A DNA stretch of 64,000 nt, taken from Gemmatimonadaceae bacterium. Lineage in GTDB: Bacteria > Gemmatimonadota > Gemmatimonadetes > Gemmatimonadales > Gemmatimonadaceae. Shown here piece by piece: positions 1 to 8,562 of the stretch. The notes below the pieces were generated by a model, which did not search any database, was not told the DNA's origin, and worked only from the letters and a program-made list of their open reading frames with translations. The translations under genes and the position numbers were made by a program. The DNA is taken from the NCBI GenBank assembly GCA_019637445.1, contig JAHBVS010000001.1, forward strand, positions 1,709,586-1,773,585. Direction: 5' to 3'. Every line of letters starts with the position of its first letter. Positions within the stretch are counted from its first letter, which is position 1.

Positions 1-888
1 ACATTCGTGCTGCGTCGCCCACCCGCGGGCGAGCGCTCCGGCACTGCCCACGACATGCCTCGCGAAGCCGGCATCCTCTCGGTCTGCGAACTGCGTGGCA
101 TCCCGGCGCCGAAGGCGCTCGGCGTGTCCACGGACGAGTCCGTGATTGGCGCGCCGTTCTATGTAATGGAGTTCGTCGACGGCGTGGTGCTGCGCGGCCC
201 CAAGCTGCCCGCCGGATACGACGCCGACACTTTCGCCAAGCTCAGCGAGCGATTTCTCGACACGATGGTCGCGATCCACGGTGCCACGCCAAGCGATCCA
301 GTGGTCGGCGGGCTCGGGAAGCCGATGGGCTACGTACAGCGACAGGTCGAAGGCTGGACGGCGCGCTGGGAGAAGTCGAAGTCGAGCGAGGTGCCGTCGG
401 TGGACTCACTCGCCAAGTGGCTGGACGCGAACCAGCCGAGCGAGAGCGGGGCCTGCTTGATTCACAACGACTTCAAGTACGACAACCTGGTCCTGGACCC
501 GAAGCAACCCGGCAAGATCGTCGCGGTGCTGGACTGGGAGATGGCGACACTCGGCGATCCGTTGCTCGACGTGGGCACGTCACTCGGCTACTGGATCGAA
601 GCCGGCGACCACCCCGCGTTCAAGGCACTGGGCCTTGGAATGACGGCGCTCCCCGGCAATCACAGCCGGGCCCAACTCTGGGAGCGCTACCTCAAGAAGA
701 GCGGCCGCGCGTCACGCTCGGCGACTTGGTACCACGCGTATGGTGTCTTCAAGATCGCGGTGATTGCCCAACAGATCTATGCACGCCATCTCGCCGGCCA
801 CGCGCCTGATCCCCGATTCGCCTCGCTGGGGGATGCGGTGCGGTTGCTAGGAGAGTTTGGCGGCGGTGTAGCCGGCGCTGGCACCTAG
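1..888 (+). CDS. Aminoglycoside-phosphotransferase-fold kinase (ACAD10/11-like), 5' end missing
   Basis: The reading frame is open from base 1, so the gene begins before the window; the first in-frame start (GTG at 7) already lies inside the conserved fold. The protein has the APH/choline-kinase-like core: an N-lobe with 'YVMEFVDG', the catalytic loop HNDFKYDNL (nt 463-489) with its Asp and Asn, and the metal-binding segment LDWEMATLGDP just after it. Members of this group are predicted small-molecule kinases, often linked to acyl-CoA dehydrogenases; the fadN/fadA operon a few kb downstream agrees with a fatty-acid context but does not prove it. It ends with TAG just before an inverted-repeat element that separates it from the convergent neighbour. 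Family assignment is firm; substrate is unknown. Confidence 0.85.
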   Translation, partial: TFVLRRPPAGERSGTAHDMPREAGILSVCELRGIPAPKALGVSTDESVIGAPFYVMEFVDGVVLRGPKLPAGYDADTFAKLSERFLDTMVAIHGATPSDPVVGGLGKPMGYVQRQVEGWTARWEKSKSSEVPSVDSLAKWLDANQPSESGACLIHNDFKYDNLVLDPKQPGKIVAVLDWEMATLGDPLLDVGTSLGYWIEAGDHPAFKALGLGMTALPGNHSRAQLWERYLKKSGRASRSATWYHAYGVFKIAVIAQQIYARHLAGHAPDPRFASLGDAVRLLGEFGGGVAGAGT

Positions 889-900
889 GAAGGAACGACT

Positions 901-975
901 TTGCCACAGAGGCACAGAGACACAGAGGGTTCGCTCGCCGCGGATGCCCTCTGTGTCTCTGTGCCTCTGTGGCAA
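901..975. repeat. Palindromic octamer element A1 (29-bp perfect inverted repeat)
   Basis: Bases 901-929 and 947-975 are exact reverse complements (29 bp) around a 17-nt loop. Each arm is built from near-identical 8-mers of the type CACAGAGR preceded by TTGC. It fills the gap between two convergent genes. The flanks AGGAAC (left) and GTTCCT (right) extend the symmetry imperfectly. It could act as a bidirectional terminator, but its sequence family recurs elsewhere in the window, so it is better read as a dispersed repeat. Confidence 0.9.
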
Positions 976-982
976 TCAGTTC

Positions 983-1681
983 CTAGCCTTGTTGAGAACT
1001 ATCAGAACCGGACGTGAGCGCGAGCAGTGAGTCGCCGAGCCGCTGCATCTGGGAGGAACGGAGGCGCCGCCAGCCGGGGATGCGGGAGAGGTTGAAGCCC
1101 GTGTAGGCAGCGCCGGCGATGACCATTGGGGTGAGCACGCTGGCCAGGCGCACGGCCTTCTCGGGGTTCACGAAGGAGACGCCGAAGGCCATCAAGCCGA
1201 AGAAGCCGGCCATGCTCGCGCCGATGGCGACGAAGGCCTTGGTGTCGCGCTTGTCCGTCTTGAAGCGCACACGCTGGCCGTTGCCGCTGGGCTCGACGAG
1301 CACCTGTAGGTGGCCGTTCTGCCACTGCCGAAACGAACCGTGGCTCGAGACCTTGCCCTGGGCGTCGAAGGTCTCGCGCAGCTGGACCACGAAGAGTTCC
1401 CACTCGCGGTCCGTGAGGGCCCGCGGCAGTTCGACCGTGTGCGCAGCGCCGATGGGCAGCCCAAGCAGCGTCGGCACCGGCGGCGCCGAGGGTTGGTCGA
1501 TCTCGCGGGCGGCCCGGGCAATGAGCTCCGCGGAGATCCCTGCTTCCACGCCGATGGCCTGCAGCTCGCCGAGGCTCATCCCTTCGCTGCGGACCAGCGC
1601 CTTGGGTTGGTGGTCGCGCACCTCGGTGGCCCGCGCGAAGATCGCGGCCACTTCGTCATCGGAGAATCGACGCTCGCTCAT
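983..1681 (-). CDS. Hypothetical membrane protein, paralogue of the gene at 54244-55017
   Basis: I chose ATG at 1681 (MSERRFSDDEVAAIF); a longer frame exists to 1777 but would overlap the divergent VOC gene. The first ~60 residues are a helical domain ('DDEVAAIFARATEV...LGELQAIGVEAGIS...IARAAREI'), followed by a soluble domain of about 90 residues and two hydrophobic segments near the C-terminus. The same architecture (N-terminal helical domain with 'LxxLGAEVGLSATAIRQA', soluble middle, two membrane segments) occurs in the gene at 54.2-55.0 kb, so the two are probable paralogues. No function is known to me. It is convergent with the upstream kinase and divergent from the VOC gene with 48 bp between starts. 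Confidence 0.75.
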   Translation of the reverse strand: MSERRFSDDEVAAIFARATEVRDHQPKALVRSEGMSLGELQAIGVEAGISAELIARAAREIDQPSAPPVPTLLGLPIGAAHTVELPRALTDREWELFVVQLRETFDAQGKVSSHGSFRQWQNGHLQVLVEPSGNGQRVRFKTDKRDTKAFVAIGASMAGFFGLMAFGVSFVNPEKAVRLASVLTPMVIAGAAYTGFNLSRIPGWRRLRSSQMQRLGDSLLALTSGSDSSQQG

Positions 1682-1729
1682 ACAGGGAATCTCGCCCACA
1701 TTACAGCCATCTCGCAAACGGAGTGAGGG

Positions 1730-2107
1730 ATGGACGTTCGACTGGGGAGAATCCAGCAGATCGCGCTGGTTCAACACGATGTGGACCGCGCGGTCCCCTT
1801 CTATAGAGATGGGCTGGGGCTGACGCTGCAGTTCGCGATGGCGGGGATGGCGTTTTTCGACGCGGGCGGCGTTCGGCTGATGCTCACCAAGCCGTCATCG
1901 CCGGAGGTGGACCACAAGAACTCGATCCTCTACTTCGACGTGGCGTCGATTGACGATGCCTATGCCTCGCTCTCATCTCGAGGCGTGACGTTCGAGGACA
2001 AGCCTCACGTGGTCGGGCGGACCGAGGCTTTCGAGATATGGGTTTCCTTCTGCAAGGACCCTGAAGGCAACTTGATTGCGATTTCGGAGTCGCGGAAGCT
2101 TGGCTAA
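1730..2107 (+). CDS. VOC (glyoxalase/bleomycin-resistance) family protein
   Basis: A 125-residue protein with the single-unit VOC pattern: 'IALVQHDVDRAVPFYRDGLGL' at the start, a central 'NSILYFDVASIDDAYASLSSRGV', and a C-terminal 'FCKDPEGNLIAISE', where the final Glu is a usual metal ligand. Length is typical of a one-domain lyase or dioxygenase-like VOC protein. ATG at 1730 follows a GGAGTGAGG-type ribosome-binding site. The stop codon TAA (2105-2107) shares its last two bases with the AACTGC edge of repeat A2. Reaction and substrate cannot be told from sequence. Confidence 0.85.
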   Translation: MDVRLGRIQQIALVQHDVDRAVPFYRDGLGLTLQFAMAGMAFFDAGGVRLMLTKPSSPEVDHKNSILYFDVASIDDAYASLSSRGVTFEDKPHVVGRTEAFEIWVSFCKDPEGNLIAISESRKLG

Positions 2108-2197
2108 CTGCAATTTACCACGGAGACACGGAGACACGGAGAACTACAAAGCAGTTGTTGTTCTCCGTGTCTCTGTGTCTCCGTGGTAATAGCAGTT
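2106..2197. repeat. Palindromic octamer element A2 (ends of the GxxExxY element without the gene)
   Basis: The left arm (2114-2144) and right arm (2160-2190) are three CACGGAGA-type octamers each, preceded by TTTAC; the edges are AACTGC (2106) and GCAGTT (ending 2197). The left arm is identical over 31 nt to the left arm of the GxxExxY-carrying element at 61604-61634. The right arm shares with that element the same odd unit (CACAGAGA in second position). Only 15 nt separate the arms. It sits between convergent genes and overlaps the upstream stop codon. Confidence 0.9.
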
Positions 2198-2205
2198 GCC
2201 GTTCG

Positions 2206-2550
2206 TCAGCCCTCGAGAAGATCTCGAGTGAGCAGCAACTGGATGTGCTCAGTGCTCTCTGACTCGATGGCCTGCACGGAAAGCGGCAGCGTGCCATCGG
2301 GCCGCAGCATTCCCTTGATCTCGTCGTAAAGCGCGGCGACAAAGTCCAGGACGTCATCGCGCGCGCCGGCAATGCGTGTGCGGCTTTGCGGCGAGGAACC
2401 CATCGGGACCGCGGTCAGCGAGACGTGCATGCGCGCACCAGGGCGTGGCGTGCGCGCGCGGATCTCGAGTTCGAGTCGGTCCAGCTTCTCGGCGCGGGCC
2501 ATGGCCGTGGCGCGGCCGGCGTCGCTGTCGGGGTGCATTTGTGAGCTCAT
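2206..2550 (-). CDS. Hypothetical protein
   Basis: I chose ATG at 2550 (MSSQMHPDSDAGRATAM); the longer frame to 2670 would run into the 3' end of the upstream thiolase. The 114-residue product is soluble, with a charged helix 'ARAEKLDRLELEIRAR', a short strand-rich middle and a helical C-terminus 'VLDFVAALYDEIKGML... ESTEHIQLLLTRDLLEG'. I do not recognise a family. It follows fadA in the same direction with an 85-bp gap and may be co-transcribed with the beta-oxidation genes. Confidence 0.6.
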   Translation of the reverse strand: MSSQMHPDSDAGRATAMARAEKLDRLELEIRARTPRPGARMHVSLTAVPMGSSPQSRTRIAGARDDVLDFVAALYDEIKGMLRPDGTLPLSVQAIESESTEHIQLLLTRDLLEG

Positions 2551-2635
2551 AGTGGCCACCAACGCGTGAGTGTGGGTGGAGAGTTCCGGTGCGGGCGCAG
2601 TGTGCGCACGGTCACTGATGAAGGAGGTGCAAGAT

Positions 2636-3808
2636 TCAGGCCGGGTACACCTCGAACAGGCCTGCCGCACCCATCCCGCCGCCGATGCACATCGTCACCA
2701 TTCCGAGGCCGCCGCCGCGACGTGCCCCCTCGTGCAGCAGTTGCACCGTGAGCTTTGCGCCCGTTGCGCCGAGTGGGTGGCCGAGTGCGATCGCGCCGCC
2801 GTTCACGTTCGTGATCGACGTGTCCATCTCCAGGTCCTTGATCACGGCCAAGGCCTGCGCGGCGAAGGCCTCATTGAACTCGATCAGCTTCACGTCCTTG
2901 AGGGACACTCCAGCGCGGGCCAACGCCTTCGGCACCGCCTTCACCGGGCCAATGCCCATCACGTCGGGCTCCACGCCAGCTGTTGCGAAAGTCACGAAGC
3001 GCGCCATGGGCCTGAGGCCCAGCGCCTTGGCCTTCGCGGCGGTCATCATCAGCACGCCAGCCGCGCCGTCGCTCAGCGGCGACGCGTTGCCCGCCGTCAC
3101 CGTGCCACCGGGTTTGAACGCCGGTGGCAGTTTCGCCAACGTCTCCATTGTCGTCTTGGGGCGCACCAATTCGTCGGTGGTGAACATCACCGTCTCGGAT
3201 TCCTTCTTGGCGCCGTTCCACTTCACCCGCTCCACCGGCATCGGCACGATCTCGTGCACGAAGTCGCCGCGCTGCCAGGCGGCGCCCGCCTTCTGCTGGC
3301 TCTGCATCGCGAACTCGTCCTGCTGCTCGCGCGTGATGCCCCAGCGCTTCGCCACCCGCTCGGCAGTAAAGCCCATCCCGATGTTCTCCTCGGTGAGCTC
3401 CGGGTGCAGCCGCGTGTGGAATCCGCTCATCGGCACGGCGCTCATCATCTCCACGCCGCCGGCGAGGATGATGTCGTTCATGCCGCTCAGGATCGCCTGC
3501 GCACCAAGCGCGATGGTCTGCAGGCCGCTGGAGCAGAATCGGTTCACGGTCATCGCGCTGACGTCCACGGGGAATCCCGCGCGCAGCACGGCGAGGCGCG
3601 CGACGTTGAGACCCTGGCCGGCCTCGGGCATCGCGCAGCCCCAGATCACGTCATCGATCAACTTGGGGTCGAGCTTGGCACGCTCGGCGACGGCCTTCAT
3701 CACAGTCGCCGAAAGGTCCACGGGATGCACGCTCGCGAGCGCGCCATCCTTCTTGCCACGCGCCACCGCGCTGCGGGCGGCGCTCACGATCACGACTTCC
3801 TGCGTCAT
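2636..3808 (-). CDS. fadA: Acetyl-CoA acyltransferase (thiolase)
   Basis: A 390-residue thiolase. The acyl-accepting Cys is C92 in 'NRFCSSGLQ'; the second active-site pair is H344 in '[10 protein letters not shown]' and C374 in 'CIGGGMG', close to the C-terminus as usual; 'EFNEAFAAQ' is also present. It cleaves 3-ketoacyl-CoA with CoA to acetyl-CoA and a shortened acyl-CoA, the last step of beta-oxidation. It lies 24 bp downstream of the dehydrogenase/hydratase gene in the same direction, the order seen for fadN-fadA in Bacillus. Full length and intact. Confidence 0.93.
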   Translation of the reverse strand: MTQEVVIVSAARSAVARGKKDGALASVHPVDLSATVMKAVAERAKLDPKLIDDVIWGCAMPEAGQGLNVARLAVLRAGFPVDVSAMTVNRFCSSGLQTIALGAQAILSGMNDIILAGGVEMMSAVPMSGFHTRLHPELTEENIGMGFTAERVAKRWGITREQQDEFAMQSQQKAGAAWQRGDFVHEIVPMPVERVKWNGAKKESETVMFTTDELVRPKTTMETLAKLPPAFKPGGTVTAGNASPLSDGAAGVLMMTAAKAKALGLRPMARFVTFATAGVEPDVMGIGPVKAVPKALARAGVSLKDVKLIEFNEAFAAQALAVIKDLEMDTSITNVNGGAIALGHPLGATGAKLTVQLLHEGARRGGGLGMVTMCIGGGMGAAGLFEVYPA

Positions 3809-3832
3809 TGGTCTCTCCGTGATGTGAGCCGC

Positions 3833-6148
3833 TCAGTTCCGCAGCGGCTTGCCGGTGGTCAGTGTGTGCGCGATGCGCTCCTGCGTCTCCTTGGTGCCGA
3901 GGAGGCGGAGGAAGGCGTCGCGCTCGAGGTCGAGCAGGTCCTGTTCGCTGACTTCGCGCGCGGGGCCGTCGCCGCCGGCGAGGATGACGGCGACTTCGTG
4001 GCCAATACGCAGGTCGTGGTCGCTGGCCTGGCCGGCTTCCTTGAAGGCCCAGAGCGCGTAGTCGAGGTTGGCCACGGCGGCGCGGCCGAGTGCGGTCATC
4101 CGCTTCGGGAGCGGCGCCACGTAGTCGGGCGCGAGGTCGATCACCCGAGCCTTGGCGTCGGCGATGAGCACATCGCGGTTCATCGTGATGCGGTCTGCCT
4201 GCGGGCGCAGGAAGCCCATCGCGCGGGCCTCGTGTGCGCTGGTGCTGGTCTGCGCGAGGGCGATGAGCTTGAAGGCGCGCTTGAGTGCCTCGAAGGCGTC
4301 GGCTTCCTCAAAGGCCTCCAGCGCCTTCGAGAAACGGAACGCGAGCTCCTTGGTGCCGCCACCGCCGGGGATCAATCCCACACCAACTTCGACGAGTCCC
4401 ATATACAACTCGGCGTGCGCCTGGATGCGATCGCAGTGCAGCGAGATCTCCGCGCCACCGCCGAGCGTGAGGCCGAAGGGTGCGGCCACGACAGGAAACG
4501 GCGCGAAGCGGAACGACATCACCGTGTCTTGGAAGCGCCTGGTGATGACCTCAAGCGTCTTCCAATCACCGGCCTGCACGAGCTGGCCCACACCTGCGAG
4601 GTTCGCGCCCGCAGTGAATGTGCGCGGGTCGTCGTTCCCGATCACCAGCCCCGCATTGCCGTGCTTGGCCACCAGCTCCAGCGACTCGGCGGTCAGGTCC
4701 ATCACGCCGGGGCCTAAGGTGTTCATCTTGCCGCAGAACTCAAGGCACATCACCCCATCGCCCAGATCCACGAGCCGCGCCTCGGCGTTCTCGCGCACGA
4801 CCTTGCCGGCGCGTCGGCGCGCGGCGAGTGAGATCTGTCCCGGCACAGGCGGCGTCTCGATGCGCGCAGCGCTATCGATGGCGAGAATGGTGTCGTCGTC
4901 GCCGTAGAAGCCGTCGCCGGCGCGGTCGAGCAACGCGGGCACGCTGTGGCCGCGGGCACCCATCTCCTTGCGCAGCCAGTCGAGTCCCACGGCATCCATC
5001 GCCTTGAAGGGGCCGATCTCCCAGCCGTAGCCCCACTCCATCGCGCGGTCCACGGCGGCAATCGAGTACGACAGCGACGGCGCGAGCGAGCAGGCGTAGA
5101 GGAACTGCTCCACCAGCAGCTCGCGCAGGAAGTCGCCGTACTTGCCGGGAAGATCGCGTGCGGCGGCGAGTCGCTTGTCGAGCGGCAGCTTGGTGGCCTT
5201 GTCGATCTCGGGCGTGGAGAAGCGGCCCATGTCCCGGTACTCGAGCGTCTTCCAGTCGAGCGCGAGGATGCTCTTGCCGTCCTTCTTATAGAAGCCCTGC
5301 TTGGTCTTGTCGCCGAGCCGGCCCTGCTTCACGAGCTCGTGGACGAAGGGCACCAGCGCGAGGTCCTCGCCCGTGGTCTGCGAGAGACCGGCGGTGACGT
5401 GCACGAGCACGTCGAGGCCGGAGAGGTCACCGGTGCGGAACGTGGCGGTCTTCGCGCGGCCAATCAGCGCGCCCGTGAGAGTGTCGACCTCGGGAATCGT
5501 GAGATCGTGCTTCATCATCAATCGACCGGCGACGACCATCCCATGCACGCCGAGTCGGTTGGCCACGAAGCCGGGCACGTCCTTGGCGAGCACGATGCCC
5601 TTGCCGAGGATGCGTTCCTGGAAGTGACGCACGCCGTCGAGCACTGCCGGCGCCGTCTCCGGCGTCGGGATGAGCTCGAGCAGGTGCATGTAGCGCGGCG
5701 GATTGAAATAGTGCGTGCCGAGGAACTGCTGTCGGAACTTCGCGCTGCGTCCCTCGAGCAGGATGTTCATCGGGATGCCCGAGGTGTTGCTGGTGACCAC
5801 CGCGTTGGGCGCGATGCGCTCGAGCTTGGCAAAGAGCTCCTGCTTGGGCGCGGGTTTCTCGATGATGGCCTCGCAGACCCAGCTGCAGTCGGCGAGGAGT
5901 TCGAGGTGGTCGGCCGTGTTGCCCGTGATGATGCGGGCGGCAGCCTTCGCGTCCATGAACGCGGCGGGCTTGGCCTTGCGGGCGCGTTCGAGTCCGTCGC
6001 GTGCGGGTCTGGAACGGTCCGGGTGCTGGGGGTCGTCGTGCCCGGGGATGTCGAGCAGGACGACAGGGAGTCCTGCGGAGGCGGCGAGGGCGGCGATACC
6101 CGCTCCCATCGCGCCGGCTCCGACGACGCCCACTTTGGTGATCCGCAT
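3833..6148 (-). CDS. fadN: 3-hydroxyacyl-CoA dehydrogenase / enoyl-CoA hydratase fusion (FadN type)
   Basis: ATG at 6148 was chosen over an earlier start because a GGAG sits 6-7 nt upstream and the NAD-binding motif GAGAMG then falls at residues 10-15. The 771-residue protein carries the NAD-binding and C-terminal 3-hydroxyacyl-CoA dehydrogenase domains first, then a crotonase domain in its last ~300 residues ('FTAGANLAGV', 'LGGGAEISLHCDR', 'GVGLIPGGGGTKEL' with the oxyanion-hole glycines). That order, dehydrogenase before hydratase, is the FadN/YusL arrangement and the reverse of Escherichia coli FadB. Together with the thiolase it would carry out the last three steps of fatty-acid beta-oxidation. 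No acyl-CoA dehydrogenase is adjacent. Confidence 0.9.
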   Translation of the reverse strand: MRITKVGVVGAGAMGAGIAALAASAGLPVVLLDIPGHDDPQHPDRSRPARDGLERARKAKPAAFMDAKAAARIITGNTADHLELLADCSWVCEAIIEKPAPKQELFAKLERIAPNAVVTSNTSGIPMNILLEGRSAKFRQQFLGTHYFNPPRYMHLLELIPTPETAPAVLDGVRHFQERILGKGIVLAKDVPGFVANRLGVHGMVVAGRLMMKHDLTIPEVDTLTGALIGRAKTATFRTGDLSGLDVLVHVTAGLSQTTGEDLALVPFVHELVKQGRLGDKTKQGFYKKDGKSILALDWKTLEYRDMGRFSTPEIDKATKLPLDKRLAAARDLPGKYGDFLRELLVEQFLYACSLAPSLSYSIAAVDRAMEWGYGWEIGPFKAMDAVGLDWLRKEMGARGHSVPALLDRAGDGFYGDDDTILAIDSAARIETPPVPGQISLAARRRAGKVVRENAEARLVDLGDGVMCLEFCGKMNTLGPGVMDLTAESLELVAKHGNAGLVIGNDDPRTFTAGANLAGVGQLVQAGDWKTLEVITRRFQDTVMSFRFAPFPVVAAPFGLTLGGGAEISLHCDRIQAHAELYMGLVEVGVGLIPGGGGTKELAFRFSKALEAFEEADAFEALKRAFKLIALAQTSTSAHEARAMGFLRPQADRITMNRDVLIADAKARVIDLAPDYVAPLPKRMTALGRAAVANLDYALWAFKEAGQASDHDLRIGHEVAVILAGGDGPAREVSEQDLLDLERDAFLRLLGTKETQERIAHTLTTGKPLRN

Positions 6149-6268
6149 GCGTGCTCCGAGAAGCAAAAAGGGGTGATGCGGGGTGCGCGGGTGAGCGCGC
6201 AGGCCGTCGCAGGGCTCGGGCCACTGGAGAATCTACTGGCTGTGCTGGCTGGCGGCGGTCCGCCACCC

Positions 6269-6274
6269 TAGCTT
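6269..6274 (+). promoter_or_regulatory. -10 box TAGCTT, predicted leaderless start
   Basis: TAGCTT lies 6 nt before the GTG start of the adenine methylase gene. There is no Shine-Dalgarno sequence and no -35 hexamer at the expected distance, so transcription should begin at or next to the start codon. Confidence 0.55.
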
Positions 6275-6280
6275 GGCTGC

Positions 6281-7348
6281 GTGATCAAGTACATCGGGTC
6301 CAAGCGCCGGCTGGTGCCGCAGATCCTGCGGCTGGTGCAGGCCATTCCCCGCGCGCACACGGTGCTCGACCTCTTCACGGGGACGACGCGCGTGGCGCAG
6401 GGCCTCAAGCGCGCCGGGTACTTCGTCACGGCCAATGACCTGGCCAGCTACTCCGAGCTGCTGGCGACCACCTACATCGCCACCGACGCGGCGGCGGTGG
6501 ACGAATTGGCGCTCGCGGGAATGATCGCCGAACTGAATGCACTGCCGGGCCAGCGCGGCTACTTCACGCGCACCTTCTGCGAGGAGGCGCGCTACCTGCA
6601 GCCGCAGAACGGGATGCGCGTCGATGCCATCCGCGCGCGCATCGAGGCGATGCAGGTGAACGCCGGCACGCGCGCCATCCTGCTCACGGCGTTGCTTGAA
6701 GCGGCGGACCGCGTGGATTCGACCACCGGCATCCAGATGGCTTACCTCAAGCAGTGGTCGGCGCGCAGCCACAGCCCGCTCACGCTGCGTGTGCCGCAAT
6801 TGATCGAGGGGCCCGGTCGCGCGATGCGTGCCGACGCTCGGGAGGCGATTCGAGGTGTCGACACTTACGATGTGGCCTACCTCGATCCGCCGTACAACCA
6901 GCACAGTTACTACCGGAACTACCACGTCTGGGAGACCCTGGTCCGCGGTGACGAGCCGTCGACCTATGGCATCGCCCGGAAGCGCGCCGACGCGCGGACC
7001 ACGCGCTCGGCGTTCAACCTGCGCGGCGAGGCTTGGCAGGCGCTGCGCGAGGTCGTGCTTGGCCTGCGCGCGCGACACGTCGTGCTGTCGTTCTCCGATG
7101 AGGGCTTCTTCACGGTCGAGGCGATTCGCGACCTGCTGGCCGAGCGCTGCGGCGAGGTCGCGGCGCTCGCGGTGCCATCGGCGCGCTACGTCGGGGCCAA
7201 GATCGGTATCCACGACCTCAAGGGTGTGCTGGTTGGTGAGGTCGGACACCTGACCAATACCGAGTGGCTGTTCGTCGGCGGGCCGGACGCGGCGGGCATT
7301 GTGCGCCGTGCGACGGAGAACGGGCGTGCCGACTCGGAGGTCGCGTGA
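6281..7348 (+). CDS. D12-class DNA adenine N6-methyltransferase (orphan)
   Basis: A 355-residue SAM-dependent methylase of the Dam/M.EcoRV group: 'KYIGSKRRLVPQIL' at the N-terminus (the K.xGSK motif of this class), SAM-binding 'VLDLFTGTTRVAQGLKRAG', and the catalytic 'YLDPPYNQHSYYRN' (DPPY). It should methylate adenine N6 in a short target. The GTG start at 6281 directly precedes the family's first motif. There is no restriction endonuclease next to it, so it is either a solitary regulatory methylase or a remnant. Its stop overlaps the GTG start of the following histidine-kinase-like gene. The target site cannot be read from sequence. Confidence 0.9.
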   Translation: MIKYIGSKRRLVPQILRLVQAIPRAHTVLDLFTGTTRVAQGLKRAGYFVTANDLASYSELLATTYIATDAAAVDELALAGMIAELNALPGQRGYFTRTFCEEARYLQPQNGMRVDAIRARIEAMQVNAGTRAILLTALLEAADRVDSTTGIQMAYLKQWSARSHSPLTLRVPQLIEGPGRAMRADAREAIRGVDTYDVAYLDPPYNQHSYYRNYHVWETLVRGDEPSTYGIARKRADARTTRSAFNLRGEAWQALREVVLGLRARHVVLSFSDEGFFTVEAIRDLLAERCGEVAALAVPSARYVGAKIGIHDLKGVLVGEVGHLTNTEWLFVGGPDAAGIVRRATENGRADSEVA

Positions 7349-7992
7349 GCATCTCCGAGTTTCCGCTGCAGTCGGCCGTGCGCGCCGAGGACTGGGCCAA
7401 CGTGCACGACGAACTGCTACACGGCCTGGTCCACACGGCAAACAACCGGATCGCGGCGCTGGGTGGCATCGTGCAGTTGCAGGAGAACGACCTGATGGAA
7501 GCCGACGAGGCGCTGACGCAGCTGCGCGATGAGGTCGCGCGGCTCCGCGCGCTGATGCTCAAGTTCCGCGCGATGACCGTGCGGCGTGCCCCTTCACGCG
7601 AGCCGGTGCGGTTGGGCGACGTGCTGCAAGGAACGGTGGACGTGCTGGCCCATCACGCGGTCGCGCGGAACTGGACGATCACGCTGACGGAAGAGGCCGG
7701 CGATGTCCCGCCGGTGAATCTCTGGGCGGCGGATCACCTGCGCTTCGGCGTGTTGTTGCTGTTGGCGGCGGGCGCGGGCACGGCCAAGGGCGAATATTTC
7801 GTCACCTTCGCGGCGCCGGCTGCCAGTGCCGAGGTGACGGTGACGGCGCAGAACTCGGCGGAGGTGATTTCAGCTTCCGCGGAGTTCGAGGCACTGTCGC
7901 GCGCGGCGACCAGCGAAGGCGGGGCCCTGCGCTGCGAGCGCGTCTCCGACACGCACGCGGATTTGGTGCTCTCGCTACCTGGCCTCGCGTAG
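7345..7992 (+). CDS. Histidine-kinase-like protein with degenerate ATPase domain
   Basis: GTG at 7345 overlaps the methylase stop (GTGA) and has GGAGG upstream at 7336-7340, so it is translationally coupled. The 215-residue product has a phosphoacceptor-like helix 'VHDELLHGLVHTANNRIAALGGIVQLQE' with the candidate His at residue 30, a coiled dimerisation helix, and a C-terminal half that resembles a GHKL ATPase in secondary structure ('WAADHLRFGVLLLLAAGAG') but shows no clear G1/G2 glycine motifs. It may be a phosphotransfer protein of the ChpT kind rather than an active kinase. No membrane segment or sensor is present. Its 3' end overlaps the convergent secreted protein by 18 bp. Confidence 0.65.
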   Translation: MSISEFPLQSAVRAEDWANVHDELLHGLVHTANNRIAALGGIVQLQENDLMEADEALTQLRDEVARLRALMLKFRAMTVRRAPSREPVRLGDVLQGTVDVLAHHAVARNWTITLTEEAGDVPPVNLWAADHLRFGVLLLLAAGAGTAKGEYFVTFAAPAASAEVTVTAQNSAEVISASAEFEALSRAATSEGGALRCERVSDTHADLVLSLPGLA

Positions 7993-8442
7993 CGACAATC
8001 GCAGCTGCATCTCCCAGCTGTCGGGCGCGCCGTAGGCGACCCGCACGCGCACCAGCCGCTCGCTCCAGTTGGTCGGCGCACCGCGCTCGGAGACGACACC
8101 AGCGCCGTCCCGGTAATAGCCGTCCTCTGCGAGCAGGGTCACGCCTTCGGGCAGGCTCTCGGCGAACAGTTCCCAGTGTGCGTTCGTGGCGACCTGCACA
8201 CGGATCTGATACTCGGTGTAGCTCGAGCCTTCCCAACTGGCGACCGCCGCCGTGACGGGCTTCATCAGTAGCAGCGTCGGAATCTCGACGCGGGCGTTCA
8301 CGCGCACCGTGTGCTGCGCGTTGCCTTGGGCGTGTGCCGAGGCGGGCGCGAGTACGAGGCCACTGATGGCCGCGATGGCGAGGAGCGGGAGTCGAGTGCG
8401 GATACGGGGCTCGGATACTGTCTCGAGTCTCCATATCGGCAT
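7975..8442 (-). CDS. Secreted hypothetical protein
   Basis: A 155-residue protein with a signal peptide (basic 'RIRTR', hydrophobic 'LPLLAIAAISGLVLAPASAHAQG', cleavage likely after AHA). The mature part is beta-rich ('HTVRVNARVEIPTLLLMKPVTAAV...YTEYQIRVQVATNAHWELFAE...RLVRVRVAYGAPDSWEMQLRLSL'), like a small periplasmic or extracellular beta-sandwich. I do not recognise the family. Its last 18 bp overlap the convergent histidine-kinase-like gene. It lies downstream of the FliA-type sigma gene, separated by a strong terminator, so it is probably transcribed from its own promoter. Confidence 0.7.
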   Translation of the reverse strand: MPIWRLETVSEPRIRTRLPLLAIAAISGLVLAPASAHAQGNAQHTVRVNARVEIPTLLLMKPVTAAVASWEGSSYTEYQIRVQVATNAHWELFAESLPEGVTLLAEDGYYRDGAGVVSERGAPTNWSERLVRVRVAYGAPDSWEMQLRLSLREAR

Positions 8443-8493
8443 TCAGCGGTCCCGCTTTAGTTCTCGCTAAGACATTATGCTGTAAGCACTTGC

Positions 8494-8529
8494 AAAACAG
8501 CGCCGCCCGGCAATTGTTGCCGGGCGGCG
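8494..8529 (-). terminator. Rho-independent terminator of the sigma-factor gene
   Basis: A perfect 13-bp GC-rich stem (8501-8513 with 8517-8529) closes a 3-nt loop; on the minus strand it is followed by CTGTTTTGC. It lies 34 bp after the stop of the minus-strand sigma gene. Confidence 0.8.
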
Positions 8530-8562
8530 AATACTGCCGAGCTGGAGCTGCCGGTCGACGCG

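Noticed and set aside
901-975. CRISPR-like short repeats
   Set aside because: The 8-bp units are contiguous and arranged as one inverted pair, without spacers or nearby cas genes.
2570-4717. Long plus-strand open frame of 715 codons opposite fadA/fadN
   Set aside because: It is antisense to two clear enzymes, has His/Arg-rich unnatural composition and no family resemblance; such shadows are common at this GC content. The same applies to the long frames at 9388-10971 and 22079-24022.
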